Assembly: GCA_030655735.1 (NCBI GenBank)
Contig: JAUSPK010000042.1
Span: 1-21,936 of the forward strand
DNA: 21,936 nucleotides
DNA from: Syntrophales bacterium
GTDB lineage: Bacteria; Desulfobacterota; Syntrophia; Syntrophales; UBA2210
Direction: 5' to 3'
Part shown: one piece after another, positions 7,197 to 14,250 of the stretch
Position numbering within the stretch: position 1 is the first letter of the stretch
Layout of the letters: every line of letters begins with the position of its first letter
Program-made: the position numbers and the translations under genes
The notes under the pieces: model-generated
Database searches by the model: none
The model's input: the letters and a program-made list of their open reading frames with translations, nothing else
Told to the model about the DNA's origin: nothing

Positions 7197-7943
7197 TTAC
7201 CGCGATTCATAGCAGAGGTGATTTAATCCCAGTAGCCGTGCCGTACCCGCTATGCTCGTGCCGTAGAAGTACAGGGGCGTTCCGGTATCGCTCGACAGAG
7301 AAAGGATTCCGGGGAGTGATCCGTTCGCGACACTGGATCCGGTGGCCAGGACGAGATCGCTTTTCTCAAACAGGTGTTTCAGTCCCGGGTCATCCCCCCA
7401 CTCGATGGATATGCCATACTTCACCTGCCCCCGGTTCTCTTCGTCCCGGTCGATACACCGCACGCGGTCCTTCCCCATGGCCCCTGCCAGTGCTTCAAGG
7501 ATGGCGGGTTGCAGACTGATCATTCCCACGGATTGCGGGCCGAGGTCCCGCACATATTCTGCAATTTTTTTCGCGCATCGCTCCGGCCCCTCATCCTTGC
7601 AGTGGAGGGTTCTGAGATCGGGGTGCACGTGTCTCGCCACGGCGTTCAGGGCGGCGATAAAGAGGGCCTTCTGTCCGGGACTTGTGAGTTTCAGATCAGC
7701 AATTTCCTGCAGGCTACCGCGAAAGCGCGAAGGGGAATCGGTGTACGCCTGGCCTTTGCTGCCCATAAATTCGGCCTGCATCAGGAACTCCTTCCCCTTC
7801 TGCAGGGGGAAGTCCTTCCGGTTCGGACTGCCGATCGCTTCAGCCGGTGTCAGCACCGATGACTCTATCACGACCGCCTTATCCAGCAGACCGTGATCGC
7901 CGGCAATTTTGATAAATGCGTTGCGAAGTTCCTCATACAACAT
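7197..7943 (-). CDS. DUF4213/DUF364 family protein (putative heavy-metal chelation)
   Basis: This 248-residue cytoplasmic protein of the DUF4213-DUF364 type is described as a putative heavy-metal-chelation fold without a proven reaction. Conserved blocks are TPAEAIGSPNRKDFPL (32-47), FMGSKGQAYTD (59-69), HCKDEGPERCA (114-124, with Cys115 and Cys123 as possible metal ligands), SLQPAILEALAG (143-154), and the Rossmann-like end LATGSSVANGSLPGI (199-213) with YGTSIAGTARLLGL (227-240). ATG 7943 follows GAGGTG at good spacing. The gene sits between fmdE-like and ABC importer genes, so a role in handling imported metal or a metal cofactor for the Mo/W enzyme is a reasonable inference, not shown. The upstream TAG stop is in frame with this gene. 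Confidence 0.85.
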   Translation of the reverse strand: MLYEELRNAFIKIAGDHGLLDKAVVIESSVLTPAEAIGSPNRKDFPLQKGKEFLMQAEFMGSKGQAYTDSPSRFRGSLQEIADLKLTSPGQKALFIAALNAVARHVHPDLRTLHCKDEGPERCAKKIAEYVRDLGPQSVGMISLQPAILEALAGAMGKDRVRCIDRDEENRGQVKYGISIEWGDDPGLKHLFEKSDLVLATGSSVANGSLPGILSLSSDTGTPLYFYGTSIAGTARLLGLNHLCYESR

Positions 7944-7982
7944 ACGTGCACCTCGGCGTATGAAAGGTTCGGACGAGTTTTT

Positions 7983-8585
7983 CTAACGCACCCCCGCGGG
8001 TCCCTTCTCATCAACGGATGAAAGGTATGCCCGCTCTCCCGTACAGAAGGGGCAGATATCCTCCGTGTCGGATCGAAACGGCTCCCTGCACCGTGCGCAC
8101 AGGCGGATGTTCTTCTTTTTCTGTTTCCCCAGATATTCGGGGCCAACCCGGACATGCTCCACCCTGTATATGCCTGATCCTGCTTCCTGCAACTCCTCCA
8201 GAAGGCGCTTCGTATCCTGTTCGCTTTTGGGGGTGAGCTTCAGAAACCACGCCTTGAGCTCAGGCCACCCTTCCAGTTTTTCTACATCGAGAGAGACGCG
8301 TACCCCCTCTCCCCCGTATTTCTCAAAGAGGGTGAGGGCGAACCTCCCCGTATCGATCACGCGGAGCCAGCCGTTCCCGATTGTGCAGGGCGTCAGGAGC
8401 TGGATCGTATCCGGAAGACAGCTGGTGGTTTCGCTGATGGCGTCGAAGAAGGTCCCCTCTGGCAGATTCCTGCGGGCAAGATCGATCATAAACCCGCCGG
8501 TAACCATGCCGGGGGCGACGCGCCCATGAAACTTCTCAACCATCTTCAGATACTGCTCAAACGAATAGGGGCCTATGGTAGACAT
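7983..8585 (-). CDS. FmdE/FwdE-like zinc-ribbon protein
   Basis: This 200-residue protein matches the FmdE domain found beside formylmethanofuran dehydrogenase in methanogens and, without that pathway, in many anaerobic bacteria. Recognisable parts are FHGRVAPG (19-26), SCLPDTIQLLTPCTIGNG (55-72, with Cys56 and Cys67), DTGRFALTLF (78-87) and a C-terminal zinc ribbon C163/C166/C178/C181. The usual family motif is FHGHxCPG; here its second His and its Cys are replaced by Arg and Ala, so the N-terminal metal site is altered. ATG 8585 with AAGGAAG upstream is chosen over a TTG 18 bases earlier. It follows the Mo/W enzyme gene by 57 bases. Its function in bacteria is unknown; a partner of the molybdo/tungsto-enzyme is likely from context. 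Confidence 0.87.
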   Translation of the reverse strand: MSTIGPYSFEQYLKMVEKFHGRVAPGMVTGGFMIDLARRNLPEGTFFDAISETTSCLPDTIQLLTPCTIGNGWLRVIDTGRFALTLFEKYGGEGVRVSLDVEKLEGWPELKAWFLKLTPKSEQDTKRLLEELQEAGSGIYRVEHVRVGPEYLGKQKKKNIRLCARCREPFRSDTEDICPFCTGERAYLSSVDEKGPAGVR

Positions 8586-8642
8586 CTTTTCACTTCCTTT
8601 CAAAATACCATCAATATCCCGCCGTCCCGGCCAGGGGAACAG

Positions 8643-10880
8643 CTAGGCGGCCTCAACCCGGCAGGGCACATACCGGTGAAGCGGTGTGCCGAGGGGATCA
8701 CGATGGGTGTTTTTCGTCAGAGTGTTGACGTTGATCCCGTACACCCCGCCGTCATAGATCAGGCCGAATCCGTGGGGGATCAGCACCGTCCCCTGGCGAA
8801 CCTGTTCGGTTACCTCCATCTCGGCCACTGCGCTTCCGGCCTCGGTCGTGACGCGGACCTGCTGGCCGTCGTTCAGGCCCAAGGTCTCCGCGTCGGCGGG
8901 GTTCACCGCCACGGTACAGGCGCGTTTGCCCATGTTCCACTCCGGGTTTCTCATCAGCGTGTTGGCGTTATAGGACATATGCCGCCCGGCGTTCAGGATC
9001 AGCGGAAAGACATCGGACATCTTCAATGCCTCGGCCTCACCGGCGGCGTCGAGATCCCTGGCCTGCTCCTCCAGTTCGGGGATGTACACCTCGATCCTGC
9101 CCGATGGTGTCTTGATGCCGTCCATGGGATTGTCCTCGTCGAGTGTGGCGATCCAGAGCCCCTGGGGATTGTCCATCAGGGCCTGGAAGATACGGTCGCC
9201 CTGGTCCAGTCCCGCCTCGAATCCGGCCCGGACGGCATTTTCACGAAACACCTTCGGCGCCGTCATCAGGATGCCCCACAGGGCGGCCAGGTTGGCGCTG
9301 TCCCACACACGTCCGAGTGTTTTGGCAAGAACCAGCGGCATGGCACGCATGGCCTTGGGTTCCGTTGCGATCCACGCCATCAGCTTGGCACCGAACTGCA
9401 GACGATCGCCATCGGCGGCTTCGTACAGGTGATCGGGGATGTCAGGGATCAACCCGAGTTTATCTGCCAGGAGGGTATAGATCTGTGCCGCCTCCAGGCA
9501 TTGATCGGGTGACTGCACGATGGGGCGTCGGAGCTGAAAAAAGATCCCGGGCCAGTTGAGCTGGAAGAAGGTCGAATCCCAGGACTCATAGAAGGAACGG
9601 CAGGGCAGCACGTAGTGGGCCAGCCGTGCCGTTTCGCTCATGACGATGTCGCTGACCACCAGGAGGTCGAGCTTGCCGAAGGCCTCCTCGTAGGCCACTG
9701 TGTCAGGATAGGCCCGAAGCGGATTGCAGGCGCTGACATACACCGCGCGCAGCCGCTCCGGATGGTCACTGAGAATCTCCTCGGGCATCACCGACGGGGG
9801 AAACGAGCCGCTCGCTGCGGGCGGCATATTGGTTGCCAGCGTTCGCCAAGTCTTCGGATCGCGTTCATCGGCATGCCGTCCCATCGGGACGAGCATCCCG
9901 GGAATGATGTTTCCCCCGCGTACACCATAGACACCGCAGATTGCCATGAGGATCGCCATCAGGTAGGAGTTGAGAGTACTGTTGCGCCCCATGAAGATCC
10001 CCAGGTCAGGGTGGATGCACCATCGTTTTGTGGTCATGAGACGGGAGAGGTCGTGTACCTCGTCGTAATCGAGCTGACAGACCTCGACAGCCGCCCTGGC
10101 GTCGAACCTCTCGAACCAGGGCCGGATCGTATCAAAACCCTCTACGTACCGTTCGATGTAATCCTTTTTCTCCCAGCCCTCCTCCAGGATCATGGAGATC
10201 ATGGCCTTCATCAGGAGCGAATCCGTCCCTGGGCGCACGGCCAGATGGATGTCCGCTATGGCCGCCGTCTCGCTCTTTCGCGGATCGATGGCCACCAGCA
10301 GCCGGTCGGGATCTTTGCTGAATCCCCTGAGCACCTTCGGCGCCTGTGGTATCTGGTGGCTCTGCATGCCGTTCCACCCCCAGGCCACGAACATCTCGGC
10401 GTTCTGTTCGTTGGGGAGGGCATGGAGGTACTGTTTTCCCAGGACGCGGCCGTCGACCCAGAAGGCGCCGCTGAACTCCTGTCCCCCGGAGTTGTAGAAA
10501 TAGTGCGACCCCATCCCCTCGAGCAGGGAAAGGCCGAAGGCCCCTTCAAAGTTTCCGCCCTGAGCGCTGGCACCCATGTAGGCCAGGCAGCGCGGGCCGT
10601 GCCGGTCGACCAGCCCCCGCATCTTGTCCGCGATCTCTTCGATCGCCTGGTCCCATGAGATAGGCTCGAACCGATCCCCCACCCGTTTGAGCGGCTGAGT
10701 CAGTCGATCCTTGGGATACTGATGATAAATGACATTGAGTCCCTTGCGGCATATATAGCCTTCACTGCGAAGGTTTTCTTTGTCCGGTTTTACCTTTACC
10801 ATGCGGTCATCTTCGACCAGGACTTCAAGGCCGCAATTCTGAGCGCAAAGCACGCAGCCGGTCTTTTTCCACTCCTTCAT
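8643..10880 (-). CDS. Cytoplasmic Mo/W-bis-MGD oxidoreductase of unknown substrate
   Basis: This 745-residue DMSO-reductase-superfamily protein starts directly with the Fe-S motif C9/C12/C16/C44 and has no Tat signal, so it should work in the cytoplasm. Superfamily landmarks are PLKRVGDRFEPISWDQAI (63-80), AIDPRKSETAAIADIHL in the middle, and a C-terminal cofactor-binding domain (residues about 620-745). The metal-ligand loop, aligned with C172 of the other reductase in this window through the shared HYF, reads NSGGQEFSG (130-138): no Cys or Sec, with Gln134, Glu135 or Ser137 as candidates. It could be a redox enzyme or a hydratase/hydroxylase-type relative; acetylene hydratase has a similar overall layout but uses Cys. 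ATG 10880 is preceded by AGGAGG five bases upstream. Stop TAG. Confidence 0.9.
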   Translation of the reverse strand: MKEWKKTGCVLCAQNCGLEVLVEDDRMVKVKPDKENLRSEGYICRKGLNVIYHQYPKDRLTQPLKRVGDRFEPISWDQAIEEIADKMRGLVDRHGPRCLAYMGASAQGGNFEGAFGLSLLEGMGSHYFYNSGGQEFSGAFWVDGRVLGKQYLHALPNEQNAEMFVAWGWNGMQSHQIPQAPKVLRGFSKDPDRLLVAIDPRKSETAAIADIHLAVRPGTDSLLMKAMISMILEEGWEKKDYIERYVEGFDTIRPWFERFDARAAVEVCQLDYDEVHDLSRLMTTKRWCIHPDLGIFMGRNSTLNSYLMAILMAICGVYGVRGGNIIPGMLVPMGRHADERDPKTWRTLATNMPPAASGSFPPSVMPEEILSDHPERLRAVYVSACNPLRAYPDTVAYEEAFGKLDLLVVSDIVMSETARLAHYVLPCRSFYESWDSTFFQLNWPGIFFQLRRPIVQSPDQCLEAAQIYTLLADKLGLIPDIPDHLYEAADGDRLQFGAKLMAWIATEPKAMRAMPLVLAKTLGRVWDSANLAALWGILMTAPKVFRENAVRAGFEAGLDQGDRIFQALMDNPQGLWIATLDEDNPMDGIKTPSGRIEVYIPELEEQARDLDAAGEAEALKMSDVFPLILNAGRHMSYNANTLMRNPEWNMGKRACTVAVNPADAETLGLNDGQQVRVTTEAGSAVAEMEVTEQVRQGTVLIPHGFGLIYDGGVYGINVNTLTKNTHRDPLGTPLHRYVPCRVEAA

Positions 10881-10906
10881 AGAGGCCTCCTGACACGAGT
10901 CATTGT

Positions 10907-10920
10907 GTTTGTATACATAC
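10907..10920. promoter_or_regulatory. Near-perfect palindrome before the Mo/W enzyme gene
   Basis: GTTTGTATACATAC is a 14-base palindrome with one mismatched pair and a perfect TGTATACA core, located 27 bases upstream of the Mo/W enzyme start and just after the MarR gene. MarR proteins bind such short inverted repeats, so it is a candidate operator. No convincing -35/-10 pair was found around it; TATACA could serve as a -10. Confidence 0.4.
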
Positions 10921-10949
10921 TATTTATCTGACAGAATTACTCATTGTTA

Positions 10950-11372
10950 TTATGTAATACTCAACAGGAGCCGCCTGAGGAGGATGCGTTCTTCCTGCGT
11001 GAAACCCGCCAGCAACTCTTCATTCGCCTGCTTCCGCTGCTCTATGAGTGTGTCCTTCAGGTTGTTTGCATTTTCGGTAGGGTATAATCTGAACATTCGT
11101 TTGTCTTTCGTATCGTGCCGTTTGATCAATAGGTCGGCGTCTGCCATCCGATCCAGAATACCTGAGAGCGTTGCCTTGTCAATCGTCAGCAACTGTCCGA
11201 GCTCAACCGCCGTCAGTCCCTCCTGGTGCCACAGGGCTTCCAGAATAACATACTGGACATTCGTAACACCATAGGGCTGGAGGCGTTTCTGCACCAGGCC
11301 GTGACCCTTCTGGTAGGCCTTGGACAGGAGAAAGATATAACAATTTGAACTGGTTGTAAGAGGGATCGGCAT
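10950..11372 (-). CDS. MarR-family transcriptional regulator
   Basis: This 140-residue winged-helix protein has the MarR layout: an N-terminal dimer helix, a helix-turn-helix around ALWHQEGLTAVELGQLLTID with recognition helix KATLSGILDRMADADLL, the wing KRHDTKDKRMFRLYPT, and a C-terminal dimer helix. MarR proteins are usually repressors released by small aromatic or oxidised ligands. ATG 11372 is chosen because AAGGAT lies upstream at 8-base spacing; an ATG at 11390 has no ribosome site. It lies 69 bases before the Mo/W enzyme gene on the same strand with no terminator between them, so it probably controls itself and the operon behind it. Stop TAA. Confidence 0.92.
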   Translation of the reverse strand: MPIPLTTSSNCYIFLLSKAYQKGHGLVQKRLQPYGVTNVQYVILEALWHQEGLTAVELGQLLTIDKATLSGILDRMADADLLIKRHDTKDKRMFRLYPTENANNLKDTLIEQRKQANEELLAGFTQEERILLRRLLLSIT

Positions 11373-11391
11373 TTTTAATATCCTTCGCATA

Positions 11392-11423
11392 CGAACTTAT
11401 ACCAACAACGAACTTGCTGTCAA
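11392..11423 (-). promoter_or_regulatory. Sigma70-like promoter of the marR gene with direct repeats
   Basis: On the minus strand TTGACA (plus 11418-11423) and TATAAG (plus 11396-11401) are separated by 16 bases, about 24 bases before the chosen ATG. The plus-strand heptamer CGAACTT occurs twice (11392-11398 and 11409-11415), 17 bases apart, one copy in the spacer and one overlapping the -10 box. A regulator bound there would block RNA polymerase, which fits autoregulation; that part is inference. Confidence 0.75.
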
Positions 11424-11517
11424 GCAAAAATACCAACCGATCCTGCCCGAGGGCGTCCTGATTCCTGCCATGGTGATGTCGCAGCTTTTTTCAATATACC
11501 AGTCAAATGGTTACAAC

Positions 11518-12411
11518 CTAGGAGACCATCTCGTCGATGATCTCCTTCACCGGCTTTATGTCCCGGATGAGGGCGCTCACCTGCCCGCCGCCGGCAACGG
11601 CATTGTCAAAGTCTCCCGCGTCCCATGCCCCGACCCGATCCATCTTACCCATTGCCTCTGACATATCCACGGAGGGGTCTTCCATCAGTTTTCTGATTCC
11701 GGGGGTGATAACGGCCCTGGTCGTCATATTCCTCGTCGGCAGAAGGGTGGTACCTCCATCGCCGCAGGCGATAATTGCCTCTTTCCATTTTTCATGAACC
11801 GTACTCTCCGTCGAGGCCAGAAAACGGGTTCCTACCTGGACCCCCTGGGCCCCCAGGGCAAAAGCGGCCCGGTACCCGCGTGAATCGGCAATGCCTCCGG
11901 CCCCGACAATGGGGATCGATACATTATCGGCAACAAGCGGTACTAATACCATTGTCGATGATTCGGGCTTTGTTGAACGTAGCCCTCCTGCCTCCGCCCC
12001 CACTACAACCAGGCCGTCCGCGCCGGATTCTTCAGCCTTGACGGCATGGGCCAGCGAGAGGACCACGTGGATTCCCTTCATCCCCAGTTCGTGGATGAGG
12101 GGATAAAGCCTCCCCGGTTGCCCCACCGAAGTGGTCACCGCTGTGACGCCTGCCTCGGCGAGAACCTTCAAGATATCGGGGGCAAGGGGATTGAGCAGGA
12201 CGATATTCGCGCCGAAAGGCCTGTCTGTCAGTTTCTTGACCTCCTCTACGAGACGTTTTGCCTCCTGTACATTGTCAATAAACCCGAGAGCCAGCATGCC
12301 GTAGGCCCCCGCATCGGAGACGGCCGCCACCATGGCGGGATTGTTCATAGAGCCGATGGGACCTTGAATAATGGGATGGCGACATCCCAGCATACCAAGC
12401 AGAGCAGACAT
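11518..12411 (-). CDS. FMN-dependent NPD/FabK-like oxidoreductase
   Basis: This 297-residue TIM-barrel flavoprotein belongs to the nitronate monooxygenase / enoyl-ACP reductase II (FabK) family. Family elements are PIIQGPIGSMNNPAMVAAVSD (from residue 13), FGANIVLLNP (66-75), GADGLVVVGAEAGG (130-143), the phosphate-binding IVGAGGIAD (168-176) and VGTRFLAS (193-200). After EAGG most family members have a catalytic His; here the residue is Leu144, so neither standard nitronate monooxygenase nor FabK chemistry can be assumed. ATG 12411 has the strong ribosome site AAGGAGGT six bases upstream. It is probably a single-gene transcript. The divergent neighbour is an acyl-CoA ligase subunit, so an enoyl- or acyl-thioester substrate is plausible. 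Stop TAG. Confidence 0.9.
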   Translation of the reverse strand: MSALLGMLGCRHPIIQGPIGSMNNPAMVAAVSDAGAYGMLALGFIDNVQEAKRLVEEVKKLTDRPFGANIVLLNPLAPDILKVLAEAGVTAVTTSVGQPGRLYPLIHELGMKGIHVVLSLAHAVKAEESGADGLVVVGAEAGGLRSTKPESSTMVLVPLVADNVSIPIVGAGGIADSRGYRAAFALGAQGVQVGTRFLASTESTVHEKWKEAIIACGDGGTTLLPTRNMTTRAVITPGIRKLMEDPSVDMSEAMGKMDRVGAWDAGDFDNAVAGGGQVSALIRDIKPVKEIIDEMVS

Positions 12412-12571
12412 GGAATACCTCCTTTTCAGGCATAGTGTGGTTGTGTTTTACGTTATTTTTAGAGCACGTACAGTCGCCCCCGGGATGCAAGATCAGCCTC
12501 CGCCCTTGATGGTGGTGTATGGCCGAACCCCTCGCTTTCGCTTGCACCGGGAATGCCCCCTCCGGGTTATC

Positions 12572-12601
12572 GTAATAGACCAGTCGTCTACGTCGGGTCA
12601 A
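12572..12601 (-). promoter_or_regulatory. Possible promoter of the NPD/FabK-like gene
   Basis: TTGACC (plus 12596-12601) and TATTAC (plus 12572-12577) on the minus strand are 18 bases apart. This would leave a leader of about 155 bases before the ATG. The match is moderate. Confidence 0.4.
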
Positions 12602-12697
12602 GCGATTTACGGTACCTACATTTTTTTAATTGAATGCTGAGCCATTATCTGTTATCAGGCGGTACGCTACGGGGGGGATTTTCATATATTCGGAACA

Positions 12698-12748
12698 CAC
12701 CATACGATGGTGCCTGTCATTTTGCATGCCATGGGTACGCATATGCGT
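12698..12748 (+). promoter_or_regulatory. Two inverted repeats upstream of the acyl-CoA ligase gene
   Basis: CACCAT-ACG-ATGGTG (12698-12712) is a perfect 6+6 inverted repeat, and ACGCATATGCGT (12737-12748) is a perfect 12-base palindrome. They lie 92 to 42 bases before the ATG at 12790, where operators usually sit. The cognate regulator is unknown. Confidence 0.4.
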
Positions 12749-12789
12749 CCGTCATCCGTCCAAAGCAGACCACTCAAGGAAGGCGACAC

Positions 12790-14250
12790 ATGACCAAATC
12801 GATTGAAGAAAGTCCCCTCTATCCTATTGCCAATCCCCGGAGCATCGCCTTTTTCGGCGCTTCGAACAACTTTATGCGGATGGGTTCGATTATGCTGTCC
12901 TCGGTGGATCTCCTCGGATATGAAGGGATGATCTATCCCGTCCATCCCACGGAAGAGCAGGTACGCGGGCGCAGGGCATACCGGAGCGTTCTGGACCTCC
13001 CCGAAGTTCCCGACCTGGCCATTATCGTTCTGCCCACGGAGATTGTCTGCCATGCGATGGAAGAATGCGGCAGGAAAGTGATCAAACACGCGATCGTGGT
13101 GTCTGGGGGATTCAAGGAGGCCGGCCCCGAAGGCGCCGCGATGCAGAGAGAGCTTGAACAGATCGCCGACAACTACGGTATCCGGTTTCTGGGTCCGAAC
13201 TGTCTAGGTGTGGCAAATCCGCATCTCAAGCTCAACCCCACTCCTCTCCCGGCCGAGGGGCCTCCGGGCTTTGTGGGTCTGGCGTCACAGAGCGGAAGCT
13301 TCATTACGCAGATGTTCAATTATCTCCATCGCCACGGCCTGGGATTCAGCACCGCCCTAAGCGTCGGGAACGAGGCCAATATCGATATCGTTGATTGCAT
13401 GGAATACCTCGGCGCCTGTCCAAACACCAAGGTTATCGCCCTGTACATCGAGGGGATCACCCGCGGACGCAAGTTCATGGAAACGGCCCGGGCGATCACG
13501 CCCCACAAACCGATTGTTGCCCTCTATGTAGGTGGCTCCGAGGAGGGCAAACGGGCGGGGTTATCGCACACCGGGTCCCTGGCGGGTCCCGACGAGATCT
13601 ACGACGGTATGCTCCGGCAGAGCGGCATTATCCGGGCGCACACCCTTGGCGAGCTTTTCGATTTCTGTCTGGCCCTGGGGGCCCTGCCCAGACCCGGGGG
13701 GAACCGGGTCATCATCCAGACCCATTCAGGTGGCCCCGGCGCGGTGGCAGCCGATTCTCTGGGGCGCGAGGGCCTCACACTTCCGTCCTTATCCGCGGGC
13801 ACCATCGAGAAGCTGCGGACCATCATACCCAAGACGGCCAGCACGAATAACCCGGTGGACATGACCTTCAGCAAAAACCCCATGGATGATTTTTACAGGA
13901 TACCGGACATCCTGCTGCAGGAAGAAAATGCCGACATGCTCCTCGTCTATTTTCTGACACCGGACGTCTTTATCGAACGGGGGATGCAGAATATGAATGT
14001 TCCTCCCGACACGATCCGGGAAGAGGTGCAAAAACTGATCGACCAGAACGTGGAGGCCTTTTTCAGCCTCACAAAAAAGTACGACAAACCGATCATCGGA
14101 TATACCTACCGGAGCCTACAGGAAAAGATGGTGAAAAACCTCCTTGAGCGTGGCGTTCCGATTTATCAGGGTCCGGAACGCGCGGCGCGGGCTATGGCCG
14201 CTCTGCTTGAATATTACAGGCTGCGAGACAGCCTCGCCGGCAGGGAGTGA
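12790..14250 (+). CDS. ACD-alpha-type acyl-CoA ligase subunit, no ATP-grasp domain
   Basis: This 486-residue protein has the layout of the alpha subunit of ADP-forming acyl-CoA synthetases: a CoA-binding Rossmann domain (about 8-135, with SIAFFGASNN), a first ligase domain (about 155-290, GLASQSGSF and the phospho-acceptor His260 in SHTGSLAG), and a second flavodoxin-like domain (about 300-485, THSGGPGAVAADS). The family interconverts acyl-CoA, ADP and phosphate with acid, CoA and ATP through a phosphohistidine. The ATP-grasp (beta) part is absent and is not encoded nearby, so it needs a partner or has another role. ATG 12790 follows AAGGAAGG; the longer upstream frame is unlikely to be coding. 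The stop TGA touches the convergent permease stop with no base between. Confidence 0.9.
   Translation: MTKSIEESPLYPIANPRSIAFFGASNNFMRMGSIMLSSVDLLGYEGMIYPVHPTEEQVRGRRAYRSVLDLPEVPDLAIIVLPTEIVCHAMEECGRKVIKHAIVVSGGFKEAGPEGAAMQRELEQIADNYGIRFLGPNCLGVANPHLKLNPTPLPAEGPPGFVGLASQSGSFITQMFNYLHRHGLGFSTALSVGNEANIDIVDCMEYLGACPNTKVIALYIEGITRGRKFMETARAITPHKPIVALYVGGSEEGKRAGLSHTGSLAGPDEIYDGMLRQSGIIRAHTLGELFDFCLALGALPRPGGNRVIIQTHSGGPGAVAADSLGREGLTLPSLSAGTIEKLRTIIPKTASTNNPVDMTFSKNPMDDFYRIPDILLQEENADMLLVYFLTPDVFIERGMQNMNVPPDTIREEVQKLIDQNVEAFFSLTKKYDKPIIGYTYRSLQEKMVKNLLERGVPIYQGPERAARAMAALLEYYRLRDSLAGRE

Larger units (their letters stand above)
12412..12789. other. 378-base divergent intergenic region
   Basis: This is the only gene-free stretch above 300 bases. 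It separates the minus-strand flavoprotein gene from the plus-strand acyl-CoA ligase gene. It contains the weak minus-strand promoter noted separately, a run of seven T (12621-12627), a run of seven G (12672-12678) and the two inverted repeats listed below. The frame upstream of the ligase ATG is open for 52 codons but shows no conserved sequence. No convincing plus-strand -35/-10 pair was found. Confidence 0.6.

Noticed and set aside
8526..10658. Two long plus-strand frames (8526-9512 and 9615-10658) opposite the Mo/W enzyme gene.
   Set aside because: They are antisense shadows of a well-supported enzyme; their composition is rich in Arg, Gly and His and no domain is recognisable.
8643..10880. 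Assignment of the Mo/W enzyme as acetylene hydratase.
   Set aside because: The general layout is similar, but the tungsten-ligating Cys is absent and the ligand loop differs.
12634..12789. A 52-codon N-terminal extension of the acyl-CoA ligase gene.
   Set aside because: The ATG at 12790 has AAGGAAGG and is where family similarity begins; the extension contains palindromes and no conserved residues.
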